Assembly: GCA_017983675.1 (NCBI GenBank)
Contig: JAGOAZ010000002.1
Location: 124,001-188,000 of the forward strand
DNA from: Fluviicola sp.
GTDB taxonomy: Bacteria > Bacteroidota > Bacteroidia > Flavobacteriales_D > Crocinitomicaceae
Direction of reading: 5' to 3'
Length of the DNA stretch: 64,000 bases
Positions 1-8,700 of this stretch are shown piece after piece; the stretch's first letter is position 1, and each line of letters begins with the position of its first letter. The position numbers were made by a program, and so were the translations under genes. A model generated the notes under the pieces. That model did not search any database and was not told where the DNA came from. It saw only the letters and a program-made list of their open reading frames with translations.

Positions 1-83
1 TGAACAGCGGAGACAGCTCTGTTGAATTATTGACAAAACAAGCGAAAGAAGCCGCTTCGACAATTAGTCTTGAGTACAAATAA
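1..83 (+). CDS. 3' end of an unidentified gene (partial)
   Basis: An open frame runs from the window edge (first full codon at 3) to a TAA at 81-83. The visible 26-residue tail ends in ASTISLEYK. It overlaps the next gene by 14 bp, which suggests translational coupling. The tail is too short to assign a family. Confidence 0.55.
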   Translation, partial: NSGDSSVELLTKQAKEAASTISLEYK

Positions 84-1257
84 AAAACACGTCATCATCG
101 TTGGTGGTGGTCCAGCAGGATTAATAGCTGCGGCACAATTGAAAGATAGTGACTGCACTGTCACAATAATTGATCAAAAACCAACGGTTGGTAGAAAGTT
201 TCTTGTTGCTGGTGAAGGCGGTTTTAATGTAACACATTCGGAGCCAGTTCTTGATTTTATTGAGAAATACGATAATGACTGGATAAAAAAATGTGTCCGT
301 ACATATCCAAGTAAACAATTTCGTAAATATTTAAAACAAATAGGTATTCCAACCATTGTTGGTAGTTCTGGCAAAGTGTTTCCGGAAGAAATAATAAAAC
401 CTGCGCAAGTTTTGTCGGCGATAAAAACAGACATTGCGCAACACGTTTCCTATGAATTAGGCGCAACGGTGGTTGATTTTGATGCGGCAACCGTAACAAT
501 CGAAAAGGAAAGTGTTCGTTCTACGTTGCATTTCGATTTTTTGATTTTTGCACTTGGCGGAGCTTCTTGGCAAAAAACAGGATCCGACGGTCTTTGGGTT
601 TCGCTTTTCGCACAAAAAGAAATAGCTGTCTCCCCCTTTACTGCAAGTAACTCTGGTTTGATCTTGTACGACAATTGGATGTCGGAAGCCAAAGATGGAA
701 TGTTGTTGAAAAATGTAGTAGTTTCCGTTGGGAAAACAGCTTGTTCAGGCGATGTTTTATTGACAAGTTATGGATTAGAGGGGAAGCCGATTTATGCTGT
801 GAATAGAGCTTTGAAGTCGCTGGAAAAGCCTGTTATTTCAATCGATTTAAAACCGCAAATGGCAATCGAAAAAATTCAACAAACGCTCAAAAAAGCAAAA
901 AACCCAACGCAAGGATTAAAAGAATTAAAATTGGGAGAATTAGCATTGATTTGGTTGCGTCAGTTTGTTTCAAAAGAAAACTACAATTCACCAGAACAGT
1001 TAGCAAAGCAAATAAAGGCATTCAAAATAGGAGTTCAATCTTTTCGGCCAATAGACGAGGTGATTTCTTCTGCTGGAGGAGTTGCTATTGCTGAAATTAA
1101 CGAGCATGGTCAATTACACAAGTATCCTTCCGTTTTTTGCTGTGGAGAAATGGTCGATTGGGATGCACCAACCGGAGGTTACCTAATTCAAGGCTGTGTA
1201 AGTTCAGGATATGTTGCTGGTCAAGCTATTCGTTCGTTATTGATCGATGCGGGGTAA
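70..1257 (+). CDS. HI0933/TIGR03862-like FAD-dependent flavoprotein
   Basis: This is a 395-residue soluble flavoprotein of the HI0933/BaiN-like oxidoreductase superfamily. An N-terminal dinucleotide-binding loop GGGPAG lies at residues 12-17 after a hydrophobic beta strand. The family segment GRKFLVAGEGGFNVTHS is at 41-57. A C-terminal FAD-contacting region contains CCGEMVDWDAPTGGYLIQG. The physiological substrate of this family is mostly unknown, so only an oxidoreductase role is claimed. The start is TTG at 70, chosen because the Rossmann strand begins seven residues later and no ATG lies upstream in frame. Its last 27 bases form the first copy of a 33-bp direct repeat that recurs at the 3' end of the SPOR-like gene at 3689. 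Confidence 0.85.
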   Translation: MSTNKKHVIIVGGGPAGLIAAAQLKDSDCTVTIIDQKPTVGRKFLVAGEGGFNVTHSEPVLDFIEKYDNDWIKKCVRTYPSKQFRKYLKQIGIPTIVGSSGKVFPEEIIKPAQVLSAIKTDIAQHVSYELGATVVDFDAATVTIEKESVRSTLHFDFLIFALGGASWQKTGSDGLWVSLFAQKEIAVSPFTASNSGLILYDNWMSEAKDGMLLKNVVVSVGKTACSGDVLLTSYGLEGKPIYAVNRALKSLEKPVISIDLKPQMAIEKIQQTLKKAKNPTQGLKELKLGELALIWLRQFVSKENYNSPEQLAKQIKAFKIGVQSFRPIDEVISSAGGVAIAEINEHGQLHKYPSVFCCGEMVDWDAPTGGYLIQGCVSSGYVAGQAIRSLLIDAG

Positions 1258-1263
1258 ATTAAT
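1231..1263. repeat. 33-bp direct repeat, left copy
   Basis: The copy begins CGTTCGTTATTGATCGATGC and overlaps the final codons and stop of the flavoprotein gene. It matches 3683-3715 at 31 of 33 positions; the differences are G/C at position 22 and A/G at position 31. Similarity stops abruptly on both sides. Both copies are in the same orientation and bound a 2.4-kb segment. Confidence 0.9.
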
Positions 1264-1371
1264 CATGTATTTTTATTAGAAGTCAACTTTTTTATTTAAG
1301 ATCATTAATCTCTATTATTATTGAAATTTAATCCTTATTCGCGGTTTAACTCTTATTGAGTATAACTACAT

Positions 1372-1731
1372 TTAACTGTTTAAATTGAGAAGTTTTTTTA
1401 GTAGCTGAATTTGATCGTCTTTTGATTGCAGCAGTTTTTCGTAAACCTCCTTGTTTTCTTGATAAAAAGTATCTATTTTTTGTAAGTACCCTGTTGCTTG
1501 TCCGTTATTTGTTTGTAAAAGCTGATATTTGGATTCGATTTCTAATATAATAGAAACATCAACCTTTAATATTTCTGCAATTCTATATAATCTTTCAACA
1601 GTTAATTTTGTATTTCCATTTTCTATCTTTGTGTATGCCACTTGACTTAATTCCATTTGAATAGCCATGTAATCATGCGAGAATCCTTTTTCAGTGCGAA
1701 TACTTTTTATTTTTTCTAAAACTTTTTCCAT
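1372..1731 (-). CDS. XRE-family HTH transcriptional regulator
   Basis: A 119-residue protein with a helix-turn-helix of the XRE/Cro type at about residues 5-60 (recognition region ELSQVAYTKIENGNTKLT). It is followed by a charged, probably coiled-coil tail with KLLQSKDDQIQLLKKLLNL, likely for dimerisation. This size and layout are common among small Bacteroidota regulators. It is divergent from the lipoprotein gene at 1947 across a 215-bp AT-rich region containing two 16-bp direct repeats and a GACAGA-AAA-TCTGTC palindrome, which are candidate operators. It lies inside the repeat-bounded segment. The target and signal are unknown. Confidence 0.8.
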   Translation of the reverse strand: MEKVLEKIKSIRTEKGFSHDYMAIQMELSQVAYTKIENGNTKLTVERLYRIAEILKVDVSIILEIESKYQLLQTNNGQATGYLQKIDTFYQENKEVYEKLLQSKDDQIQLLKKLLNLNS

Positions 1732-1734
1732 AAC

Positions 1735-1750
1735 AAATAGTTATTATATT
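1735..1750. repeat. 16-bp direct repeat, copy 1 (candidate operator)
   Basis: AAATAGTTATTATATT lies directly upstream of the XRE gene start and matches 1776-1791 at 15 of 16 positions. The copies are 41 bp apart, about four helical turns, which would suit a regulator binding one face. Binding is not shown. Confidence 0.4.
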
Positions 1751-1775
1751 TATTTCTAATGTAATCAATTTGTTT

Positions 1776-1791
1776 AAATAGTTATTAGATT
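1776..1791. repeat. 16-bp direct repeat, copy 2 (candidate operator)
   Basis: AAATAGTTATTAGATT is the partner of 1735-1750 in the divergent region between the XRE gene and the lipoprotein gene. It differs by one base. AT richness makes some chance similarity possible. Confidence 0.4.
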
Positions 1792-1904
1792 GATCGAAAA
1801 TTCAAATACATTTGTTATTATAATCCTACTACTACTATTTGAATACTACTATTTTGAGTGCACGCAAAATAAATTTCTCAAAGTTTTATTGTAAGATTCA
1901 TTTT

Positions 1905-1919
1905 GACAGAAAATCTGTC
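1905..1919. promoter_or_regulatory. Inverted repeat upstream of lipoprotein gene
   Basis: GACAGA-AAA-TCTGTC is a perfect 6-3-6 palindrome 27 bp upstream of the ATG at 1947. It could bind the adjacent XRE regulator or form a small 5' hairpin. It resembles neither the promoter boxes nor the TGTCA-N3-TGACA sites found later in the window. Confidence 0.4.
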
Positions 1920-1946
1920 CAAAATTTAATTTAATAGCTAAAAAAG

Positions 1947-2951
1947 ATGAAAAAATTATCTTTCATGCTTTTGCTTTCCGTTGGTTTTACGATGGTAGCA
2001 TGTGAAAAAGCAGAAAACAAAAAATCAGAAGTTAGTTTTAGAAAAGAAATTGCAAATTTCGAAACTTCAGATGATCTATTTAATGAGATCAAAAAATTAA
2101 GAGAAATGTCGTTGGAAGACTTGAAGAAGTATGAAGAATCCAAGGGATATCTTTCTTTCGGAAGACATTGTGACGAATTGTATGCATCAATTGATTTTGA
2201 AAACATCAAAACTGAAGATGAATATTATGATTTAGCAAATAAAAACTCTGATTATCTTGAAATTATTGAAAAAGATGGAGAAAAGTATTTTGAAGCAAAA
2301 TTAGCAACAAATCCTTATCGTTATGTAATTAATAAAGATAATTTGTTTCAATGTGGTGTTCGAATTTACAAAGTTTTTGAAGATGGTGTTGTTTCAACGC
2401 ATGTGTCAAATAAAAGTAAGTTGATGAATTTTAATCCTAAAAGTTTGATAAACGAAGCTTCAGATGCTATATTCCAAATTTCATATTTTGAAAATAGTGA
2501 AATATCTAAAGACACGCAAAATAATTGTGGTGCTTCTTTAAGTGCTAGCCAAACCAATGGAAGTGACCGTACAAATATGGGGACTTCACTTAGTTTGTTT
2601 CATGGTGAAAGTCCTTCATATGCATTTGGTAGATTTACACAGTTAATGAGTGATACTTATATACGACCGTATAAAAAAACTTTGGGTATTTGGTTTTATT
2701 GCAGTAGAACGATAAGTTGTGATATAAAATTAGCTGTCGATTATCTTCCTTCAACCAATGTTTGGGCAAGAGTTACTACGAGTTATTCAAATTCAGGAAC
2801 GCATCAATCTGTTTTATGGCATACAATTGCAGAGTTGGTTTGCACTGGTGGCTATTGTTCACCTCCTCGACATTATGGTGGTACAAAATCTTGGGGTGAC
2901 ACACCTTCAACCAATCATGTGTACTTAAATTGCAATCAGCATTTGTTTTAA
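1947..2951 (+). CDS. Lipoprotein of unknown function (DUF4848-like N-terminal half)
   Basis: 334 residues. A signal peptide with lipobox TMVAC gives a lipidated Cys19. Residues about 35-170, with the segments FGRHCDELYASIDFEN, NPYRYVINKDNLFQCG and YKVFEDGVVSTH, resemble the small Bacteroidota lipoproteins grouped as DUF4848. I recall this likeness and have not tested it. The C-terminal half (about 185-334) is rich in Ser, Thr, Tyr and Cys and looks like a beta-rich secreted domain without a motif I recognise. The gene is AT-rich compared with neighbours, has its own terminator-like hairpin, and sits inside the repeat-bounded segment. Function unknown. Confidence 0.7.
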   Translation: MKKLSFMLLLSVGFTMVACEKAENKKSEVSFRKEIANFETSDDLFNEIKKLREMSLEDLKKYEESKGYLSFGRHCDELYASIDFENIKTEDEYYDLANKNSDYLEIIEKDGEKYFEAKLATNPYRYVINKDNLFQCGVRIYKVFEDGVVSTHVSNKSKLMNFNPKSLINEASDAIFQISYFENSEISKDTQNNCGASLSASQTNGSDRTNMGTSLSLFHGESPSYAFGRFTQLMSDTYIRPYKKTLGIWFYCSRTISCDIKLAVDYLPSTNVWARVTTSYSNSGTHQSVLWHTIAELVCTGGYCSPPRHYGGTKSWGDTPSTNHVYLNCNQHLF

Positions 2952-2962
2952 TAAACATTTTT

Positions 2963-2994
2963 TCAGTCCCTGTGTGAATGGGGGCTGATTTTTA
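2963..2994 (+). terminator. Rho-independent terminator after the lipoprotein gene
   Basis: TCAGTCCC (2963-2970) pairs with GGGGCTGA (2981-2988) with one G-U pair and is followed by a T-rich tract. Confidence 0.6.
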
Positions 2995-3040
2995 ATTAAT
3001 TTTAATTGAATTTATTCTTTACTACTTAATTAGTACAATT

Positions 3041-3640
3041 ATGAACAACAAAATTGCATTGCTTTTTTTCTTTTTATTACTTCAAGGAAGTTTTTTTGCT
3101 CAAACAGATAGTTCCATTCATGGCAGATGGACAGTAAAGGCAAGTGCTGCACTTACTCAAACTGGAAGATATAAGCTAATAGGAGATTCTGGATTAGATC
3201 CTGTTTATACTCCCAATTACCGTTTAGAAGCAAGTTATGGCTTCAAAAAAAACATGGAGCTGGGTTTGTACATTGGCTCGAATAAACACGAGGGAGTGAT
3301 AGTAACATATTATAAAGAGTATACCAAGCAAATAGGTATAACTTTCAATTATCACATTTTGCCATTGATTTACAAAAACAAGTCCCTTCCAATTGATTTT
3401 TATTTAACTGCGCGTTATGGCGGTGTTATTTTAACAAAGCAGAAAGAATCAAAATATTATGGGTTTAATTCTGAATATGGAGCTGGTATAGGGGTAAATT
3501 ATTTTTTCCTCAAAAAATTTGGAATCTATGCTGATTATCTAATTGGTGACTTTAATTTTAGAACAGCTAGTTTTCCCGAAGAAGATGAATTACTTAGAGA
3601 TTTTAATAAAATTCGAGTAGGATTTGTCGTTAAATTTTAA
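3041..3640 (+). CDS. Secreted outer-membrane beta-barrel-type protein, unknown function
   Basis: 199 residues with a clear signal peptide (hydrophobic residues 5-18, ending FFAQ). The remainder is a series of short alternating beta strands rich in Tyr, Phe and Gly (YRLEASYGFKKNMELGLYIG, LTARYGGVIL, GAGIGVNYFF) and ends in the aromatic-terminated strand KIRVGFVVKF. This pattern suits a small outer-membrane barrel of the OmpA/OMP_b-brl type. It is the last gene of the repeat-bounded segment and is preceded by the terminator after the lipoprotein gene, so it is probably transcribed separately. No specific role can be assigned. Confidence 0.65.
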   Translation: MNNKIALLFFFLLLQGSFFAQTDSSIHGRWTVKASAALTQTGRYKLIGDSGLDPVYTPNYRLEASYGFKKNMELGLYIGSNKHEGVIVTYYKEYTKQIGITFNYHILPLIYKNKSLPIDFYLTARYGGVILTKQKESKYYGFNSEYGAGIGVNYFFLKKFGIYADYLIGDFNFRTASFPEEDELLRDFNKIRVGFVVKF

Positions 3641-3645
3641 AATTG

Positions 3646-3678
3646 AAAACGGTTGGCAACTTAAGTCAACCGTTTTTT
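3646..3678. terminator. Terminator hairpin between convergent genes
   Basis: AAAACGGTTG (3646-3655) pairs with CAACCGTTTT (3667-3676) across an 11-nt loop, with T's following on the plus strand and A's preceding. It could serve both convergent genes. It ends five bases before the right copy of the 33-bp repeat. Confidence 0.7.
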
Positions 3679-3682
3679 CTGA

Positions 3683-3715
3683 CGTTCGTTATTGATCGAT
3701 GCGCGGTAAATTGAT
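3683..3715. repeat. 33-bp direct repeat, right copy
   Basis: Right copy of the repeat at 1231-1263, matching at 31 of 33 positions. Here it encodes, on the minus strand, the stop and last residues (NLPRIDQ) of the SPOR-like protein. The left copy encodes the C-terminus of an unrelated protein on the plus strand, so shared coding cannot explain the similarity. Confidence 0.9.
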
Positions 3716-4078
3716 TTTCTCTTTTACCACAAAGCTTAGAGGAAACTGCGCTTGAATTTGCGCTTTTACACCTTCCGCTTCAAATTGCGTTCGGAAGTCG
3801 CCAACTTTTAAAAAGTAATGCGGAGCAACAAATTCTACATACGTATCAACTTTCGGGAAAAGTGCATTGAATTTCGTGCGCGCTTCATCAACAGCAGCTT
3901 TATCAGAATCAAAAGTTATTTGTAAACGGTATCCTTGCAATTGAGGTGCTGATGCGTTTCCTGCATTTTGCCCCTGACCTTTGACCAATTGATCGATGCG
4001 TTCATCTTTCACAATCGTCATTTGTGCCATCAATGAATGAAACGAAAAACACACCCCAAAAAATACAATCCATTTCAT
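3689..4078 (-). CDS. Secreted SPOR-like domain protein
   Basis: 129 residues. A signal peptide (about 1-18) is followed by a linker and, at about 47-125, an SPOR-like domain. The telling features are YRLQITFDSDKAAVDEA, the central YVEFVAPHYFLKVGDFRT and the final helix FEAEGVKAQIQAQF. SPOR domains bind denuded septal peptidoglycan, so a periplasmic cell-wall-associated role is likely, although this short protein has no second domain. Its 3' end lies in the right copy of the 33-bp repeat. The peptide RIDQ occurs both near the N-terminus and at the extreme C-terminus. Confidence 0.75.
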   Translation of the reverse strand: MKWIVFFGVCFSFHSLMAQMTIVKDERIDQLVKGQGQNAGNASAPQLQGYRLQITFDSDKAAVDEARTKFNALFPKVDTYVEFVAPHYFLKVGDFRTQFEAEGVKAQIQAQFPLSFVVKEKINLPRIDQ

Positions 4079-4396
4079 AACTTAAGTTTTTACAAAAATA
4101 GTCAAATAACTTTGGTTGAATTCACTCCAAATGTTAACTTTTTTTGATGGAAAATTGCTCAGATTTGGCTAATCGCGTATTTCAATTTATATCATAATTA
4201 CAAGTGTATTAGCAAATTGTGAAGTTGTTATGAAAACAGTCCTTATTTAGAATCGTTTTAAATTAAAAAATACTTCAAAGAAATTGTCATAAAAGTGTCA
4301 TTAAATGGGACTAATCTTCTAAATTTGCCACCGTCATAAAGTGTGTTTTCACTAGTTTGACGTCATTTTATAGGAACAAAAATATCTAATAGTCAG
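4079..4396. promoter_or_regulatory. 318-bp intergenic region with promoter of the act-cox operon
   Basis: This region separates the divergent SPOR-like gene and actA. It contains TAAATTTG at 4320-4327, an exact match to the Bacteroidota -7 consensus TAnnTTTG, 70 bp before actA. I see no clear -33 TTTG at the usual distance. TGTCA occurs twice in direct orientation near 4286-4300, but not as the palindrome found in the carbohydrate region. The rest is AT-rich, with no RNA gene or strong hairpin. Confidence 0.45.
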
Positions 4397-5734
4397 ATGT
4401 TTAGAAGTATAAAACAATGGTTTATCGGTGCGCTTTCAATGTATATTGGATTGAGCGCATTTGATGTGTATGCCCAAGATGGCGAGGGGCTTTTTAAGCA
4501 AAAGTGTGCTACCTGTCACCAACCTCACAAAGATGGAACAGGTCCGAAATTATTCAAAGTACGCGATAAGTGGGCTTCTGAAGGTGCAAAAGATGGTTCG
4601 ATTTACCAATGGGTAGCGAACTGGACTGCTGCAGCAGCTTCAGATCCATACGCTGCGAAAATTTCTCAAGTCAAAGCAACTGCAATGAGTCAGTTCCCTG
4701 AATTGGCTGGTAAGCAAAAGGACATTGATGCAATCTTTGATTACATTGATGCACAACCAGATCCTGCTGCGGCTCCTGCTGCTGGTGCGACTGGTGCTGC
4801 TGGAATGACAGATGCTGGTGCTGAGATGGAAGAAGAGGGTAGCTTTTCTTGGATTTGGATAATTCTAGGAGTTGTTTTCGTTGTAATCATCATGGCTGTA
4901 GGCGGTGTAAGAAGACAATTGAACATTGCAACAAGAGTTTCTGAAGGAAAACCTGCAAATGAACATTTGTCTTTCACGGAAGAATTCAAAGCGTGGGCTT
5001 GGAAATACAAAAGATATGTGGGAATTGCTGGATTAGTGATTGTAATTTCATTGATCGTTTCTTTGTTCTTGTCATTGTATTCAATTGGAACTGTAGAGGA
5101 ATACCAACCTTCACAACCAATCGCTTTCCCTCATGATATTCATGCAGGTAAAAATGGAATTGACTGTAAATACTGTCACAATTCAGTTGGAAAATCAAAA
5201 TCTGCAAGTTTACCAACAGTGAATGTGTGTATGAACTGTCACAAACAAATTAGTGGAAATACACCAGCACAACAAGAGCAAATCAAGAAGATTTATGATG
5301 CTGCAGGTTGGGATGGTTCTGCTTACACTGGTAAGACAAAAGAAATCGTTTGGAACAAAGTTCACGTTTTACCTGATCACGTTTATTTCAATCACTCACA
5401 ACACGTAACAGTTGGTGGTGTAGATTGTAAACAATGTCACGGTGACATGACAAAACAAAACGAAACTGCACGTGTAGTTCCTGTTAAAGAGTTGAATGAA
5501 ATTGAAGGAAATATTCCTTTAACAAAAACAACTTTTACAATGGGTTGGTGTATCGAGTGTCACGCTGAGAAAGAAATTTCATCAGGGTCATTAGACACAA
5601 AAGGTGATGGATATTACAATGAAATCCATAACCGTTTATTGAAAGATAAAAAATTGTACAATTCGTACCTAGAAGATAAAAAAGTATCAGTTAAAGAGTT
5701 AGGTGGTTGGGAATGTGCTAAATGTCACTATTAA
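4397..5734 (+). CDS. actA: Alternative complex III subunit A, multiheme cytochrome c
   Basis: 445 residues. ActA is the multiheme c-type cytochrome of alternative complex III, the quinol:cytochrome c oxidoreductase that replaces the bc1 complex. Six CxxCH haem sites are visible: CATCH 37-41, CKYCH 257-261, CMNCH 278-282, CKQCH 344-348, CIECH 385-389 and CAKCH 440-444. The first is in a separate N-terminal monohaem cytochrome c domain (about 27-120) joined by an Ala/Gly-rich linker. Two transmembrane helices follow (about 151-170 and 207-230), then the pentahaem domain. A signal peptide precedes the first domain. First gene of the operon; actB follows after 25 bp. Confidence 0.93.
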   Translation: MFRSIKQWFIGALSMYIGLSAFDVYAQDGEGLFKQKCATCHQPHKDGTGPKLFKVRDKWASEGAKDGSIYQWVANWTAAAASDPYAAKISQVKATAMSQFPELAGKQKDIDAIFDYIDAQPDPAAAPAAGATGAAGMTDAGAEMEEEGSFSWIWIILGVVFVVIIMAVGGVRRQLNIATRVSEGKPANEHLSFTEEFKAWAWKYKRYVGIAGLVIVISLIVSLFLSLYSIGTVEEYQPSQPIAFPHDIHAGKNGIDCKYCHNSVGKSKSASLPTVNVCMNCHKQISGNTPAQQEQIKKIYDAAGWDGSAYTGKTKEIVWNKVHVLPDHVYFNHSQHVTVGGVDCKQCHGDMTKQNETARVVPVKELNEIEGNIPLTKTTFTMGWCIECHAEKEISSGSLDTKGDGYYNEIHNRLLKDKKLYNSYLEDKKVSVKELGGWECAKCHY

Positions 5735-5759
5735 TCAATCCTGAACAGTAGATAAAAAA

Positions 5760-8700
5760 ATGGCTATGTCAAAAAAATATTGGAAAGGTCTTGATGAATT
5801 ACAGGAAACGCCTGCATTCATTGAGTCGAGAGATCGTGAGTTTTCACCATCCGTTACAGTTGACGAATTCTTAGGTGATGATCAATTAGCTGAAACGTCA
5901 ACAGCTCGTCGTGACTTTTTAAAGTTCTTAGGTTTTAGCGTTGCTGCTGCAACCGTAGCGGCTTGTGAAGCGCCAGTTACAAAAGCAATTCCTTATGTGA
6001 ACAAACCGGAAAACGTTACTCCAGGTATGCCAACATGGTACGCTTCGACTTTTTATGATGGTAATTCGTATGCGAGTATTCTTGTAAAAACAAGAGAAGG
6101 TCGTCCGATTTACATCAAAGGAAACCGTGATTTTGGTTTTACAGGAGGTGCAACAAATCCACAAATCATTGCTTCGGTACTTGGTTTGTATGATGGTTCG
6201 CGTTTAACTGATGCGCAAGAAAATGGTAAAAATGTTTCTTGGGATAAATTAGATAGCGCTGTTGTTTCTCAATTAAAAGCAATTGGAAAAAAAGGTGGTA
6301 AAGTTGCGGTTGTTTCAAACACAATCATTTCTCCATCTATGAAATTGGCACTTGGTGAATTAGCAACATCTATTTATGGTACTGCTGAAGGAGCAACAGC
6401 TAATTTCAATCTTGTTCAATACGATACTGTTTCTTACAACGGAATGCGTCAAGCTAACTTAGCTACGTTTGGTAAAAACAGTATTCCTGATTATGATTTC
6501 TCAAAAGCAAAAACAATAGTTTCTTTAGGTGCAGACTTCTTAGGTACTTGGTTGCTTTCAAATCAATATGCTGCTCAATACGGTGAAACAAGAAACCCAG
6601 ATGCAGATTGGATGTCTAAACACTTCCAATTTGAATCGGTACTTTCTTTGTCTGGAACAAATGCAGATTACAGAGCAATGATTAAGCCGAGTGAGCAAGC
6701 AGCAGTTTTAGCATACATCTTGAAAGCATTCAATGTGAGTTCAGGTGTAACATCAACTTTAGATAAATCAATTGCAGCTATCGCTGATGAGGCAATCAAA
6801 GCGTTAAAAGCTTCAAAAGGTGCTTCACTCGTAGTTGCTGGTTCAAATAATATTGCTGTTCAAACTTTGACGAATAAATTGAATCAAGTTTTAGGAGCAT
6901 ACGGAACTACAATTAAATTCGAAAACGAATTGAACATGTTCCAATCTGAGGATGCAAAAATGCACCAATTGGTTGCTGATGTTATTTCAGGTAAAGGTCC
7001 GGACGCACTTGTATTCATGGGATCAAATCCAGTTTATTCGTTGCCTAATGGAAAAGAATTTGCTGCAGCATTATCAAAAATAAAATTAACTGTTTCATTG
7101 GCATCACATGCAGATGAGACTGCTTCAAAATGTACGTTCATTGCTCCTGATCACCATGCCTTAGAGTCATGGGCTGATTATTCAGCAAAAGCAGGACACT
7201 TAGCAATCGCACAACCAACTATTCGTCCATTATTCAATACAGCGTCTGCATTAGAAACTGTTTTAGTTTGGGCTGGTAAGAATGTTCGTGGTGGTAAAGA
7301 TTCACGTGTAGCTTACGAATACATTGCGAAAACTTGGGAAACAGCATTGTTCCCATTACAATCAACTTATGCAGATTTCCAAACATATTGGGGAATGGCC
7401 ATTCACAACAGTACAATCGAGTTAGCTCAATTACCTGTTGCTTTGACGTTCAATGAAGCTGCATTAAGTGGCGTTGCTTCTAAATTGCCTAAATCAGGTG
7501 ATGTAGAAGTTGTATTGTATCAAAAAATGGCAATTGGAACTGGAGCTCATGCTGCAAATCCATGGTTACAAGAGATGCCAGATCCAATTACAAAAGCAAC
7601 TTGGGACAATTACATTACTATGAATCCTTCAGAAATGAAGGGGAAATATGCTACAACATTCGATCAAGAAAACGGATTGAATATGGCAACGGTAACTGTA
7701 AACGGTCAATCAATAACATTACCTGTTTATCCAAGTCCAGGACAAGCGCCTAAAACAATTGGTATTGCTGTTGGATACGGACGTGGAGAAGGAAACGAAG
7801 AGATTGGAAAATCGGCATACCAAACAAAACAATACGGTGGTTTCGAATTAGATGAAAAAGGTAACCGTTTACCAATTGGTAAAAATGCTTTCCGTTTCAT
7901 GAATTGGAATAATGGTTCATATGCTTATGATGTTGTTGGTTCGGTAGCGAAAGTTGACGGAATTTATCCAATTGCTGCAACACAAATTCACCACACGGTG
8001 ATGGGGCGTAACTCAATTGTAAAAGAGACGACATTAGATATTTACAATAAATTCGAATCAGAAGTTTATAACGAACCACACATGCTTCATACGCATGAAG
8101 GTGCCGTTCCGATTAAAGAATTTGATTTGTGGGATGCACATCCAGTAGAAAATATTGGTCACAGATGGGGTATGACAATTGATTTGTCAAACTGTATCGG
8201 ATGTGGTTCATGTTTGATTGCATGTCAATCTGAAAACAACGTTCCTGTAGTAGGAAAAGACGAAGTAAGAAGAGGTCGTGAAATGCACTGGTTGCGTATC
8301 GACCGTTATTTTGCTTCAGACGAAGAAGCTGCTGTTGGAACACGCAAAGGAGAATTGAATTACAGCAAAGCAGAAATTGCTGCTGTAAATCCAAAAGTAA
8401 TCCACATGCCGATGTTGTGTCACCACTGTAACCATGCTCCATGTGAGACGGTTTGTCCAGTTGCTGCAACAACGCATTCAAATGAAGGTTTAAACCAAAT
8501 GACATACAACCGTTGTATTGGTACACGTTACTGTGCGAACAACTGTCCTTACAAAGTACGTCGTTTCAACTGGTTTAATTATCCTTCTTACAAGAAATTT
8601 ACAGAAGTTAATCCTGCACAAGACGATTTAGGTCGTATGGTATTGAATCCAGATGTAACAGTTCGTACACGTGGTGTCATGGAAAAATGTTCATTGTGTG

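Larger units (their letters stand above)
1264..3682. mobile_element. Putative inserted cassette bounded by 33-bp direct repeats
   Basis: The segment between the two repeat copies holds an XRE-type regulator (1372-1731), a lipoprotein gene (1947-2951) and an outer-membrane-type protein gene (3041-3640). By eye it is richer in A and T than the flanks. Deleting it together with one repeat copy would leave the flavoprotein and SPOR-like genes intact, tail to tail and overlapping within the repeat. This is the geometry expected of an insertion with a long target-site duplication or an att-like site. No transposase, integrase or terminal inverted repeat is visible, so calling it mobile is inference. 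Confidence 0.5.

Noticed and set aside
3988-4000. A third copy of ATTGATCGATGCG inside the SPOR-like gene
   Set aside because: Only 13 bp match and it encodes the repeated peptide RIDQ; a similar 12-mer at 22008 in yebC encodes LIDAG. These short matches reflect codon use, unlike the 33-bp pair.
4286-4300. Two TGTCA elements upstream of actA as a regulon site
   Set aside because: They are in direct orientation with a longer spacing and lack the palindromic arrangement of the five carbohydrate sites.
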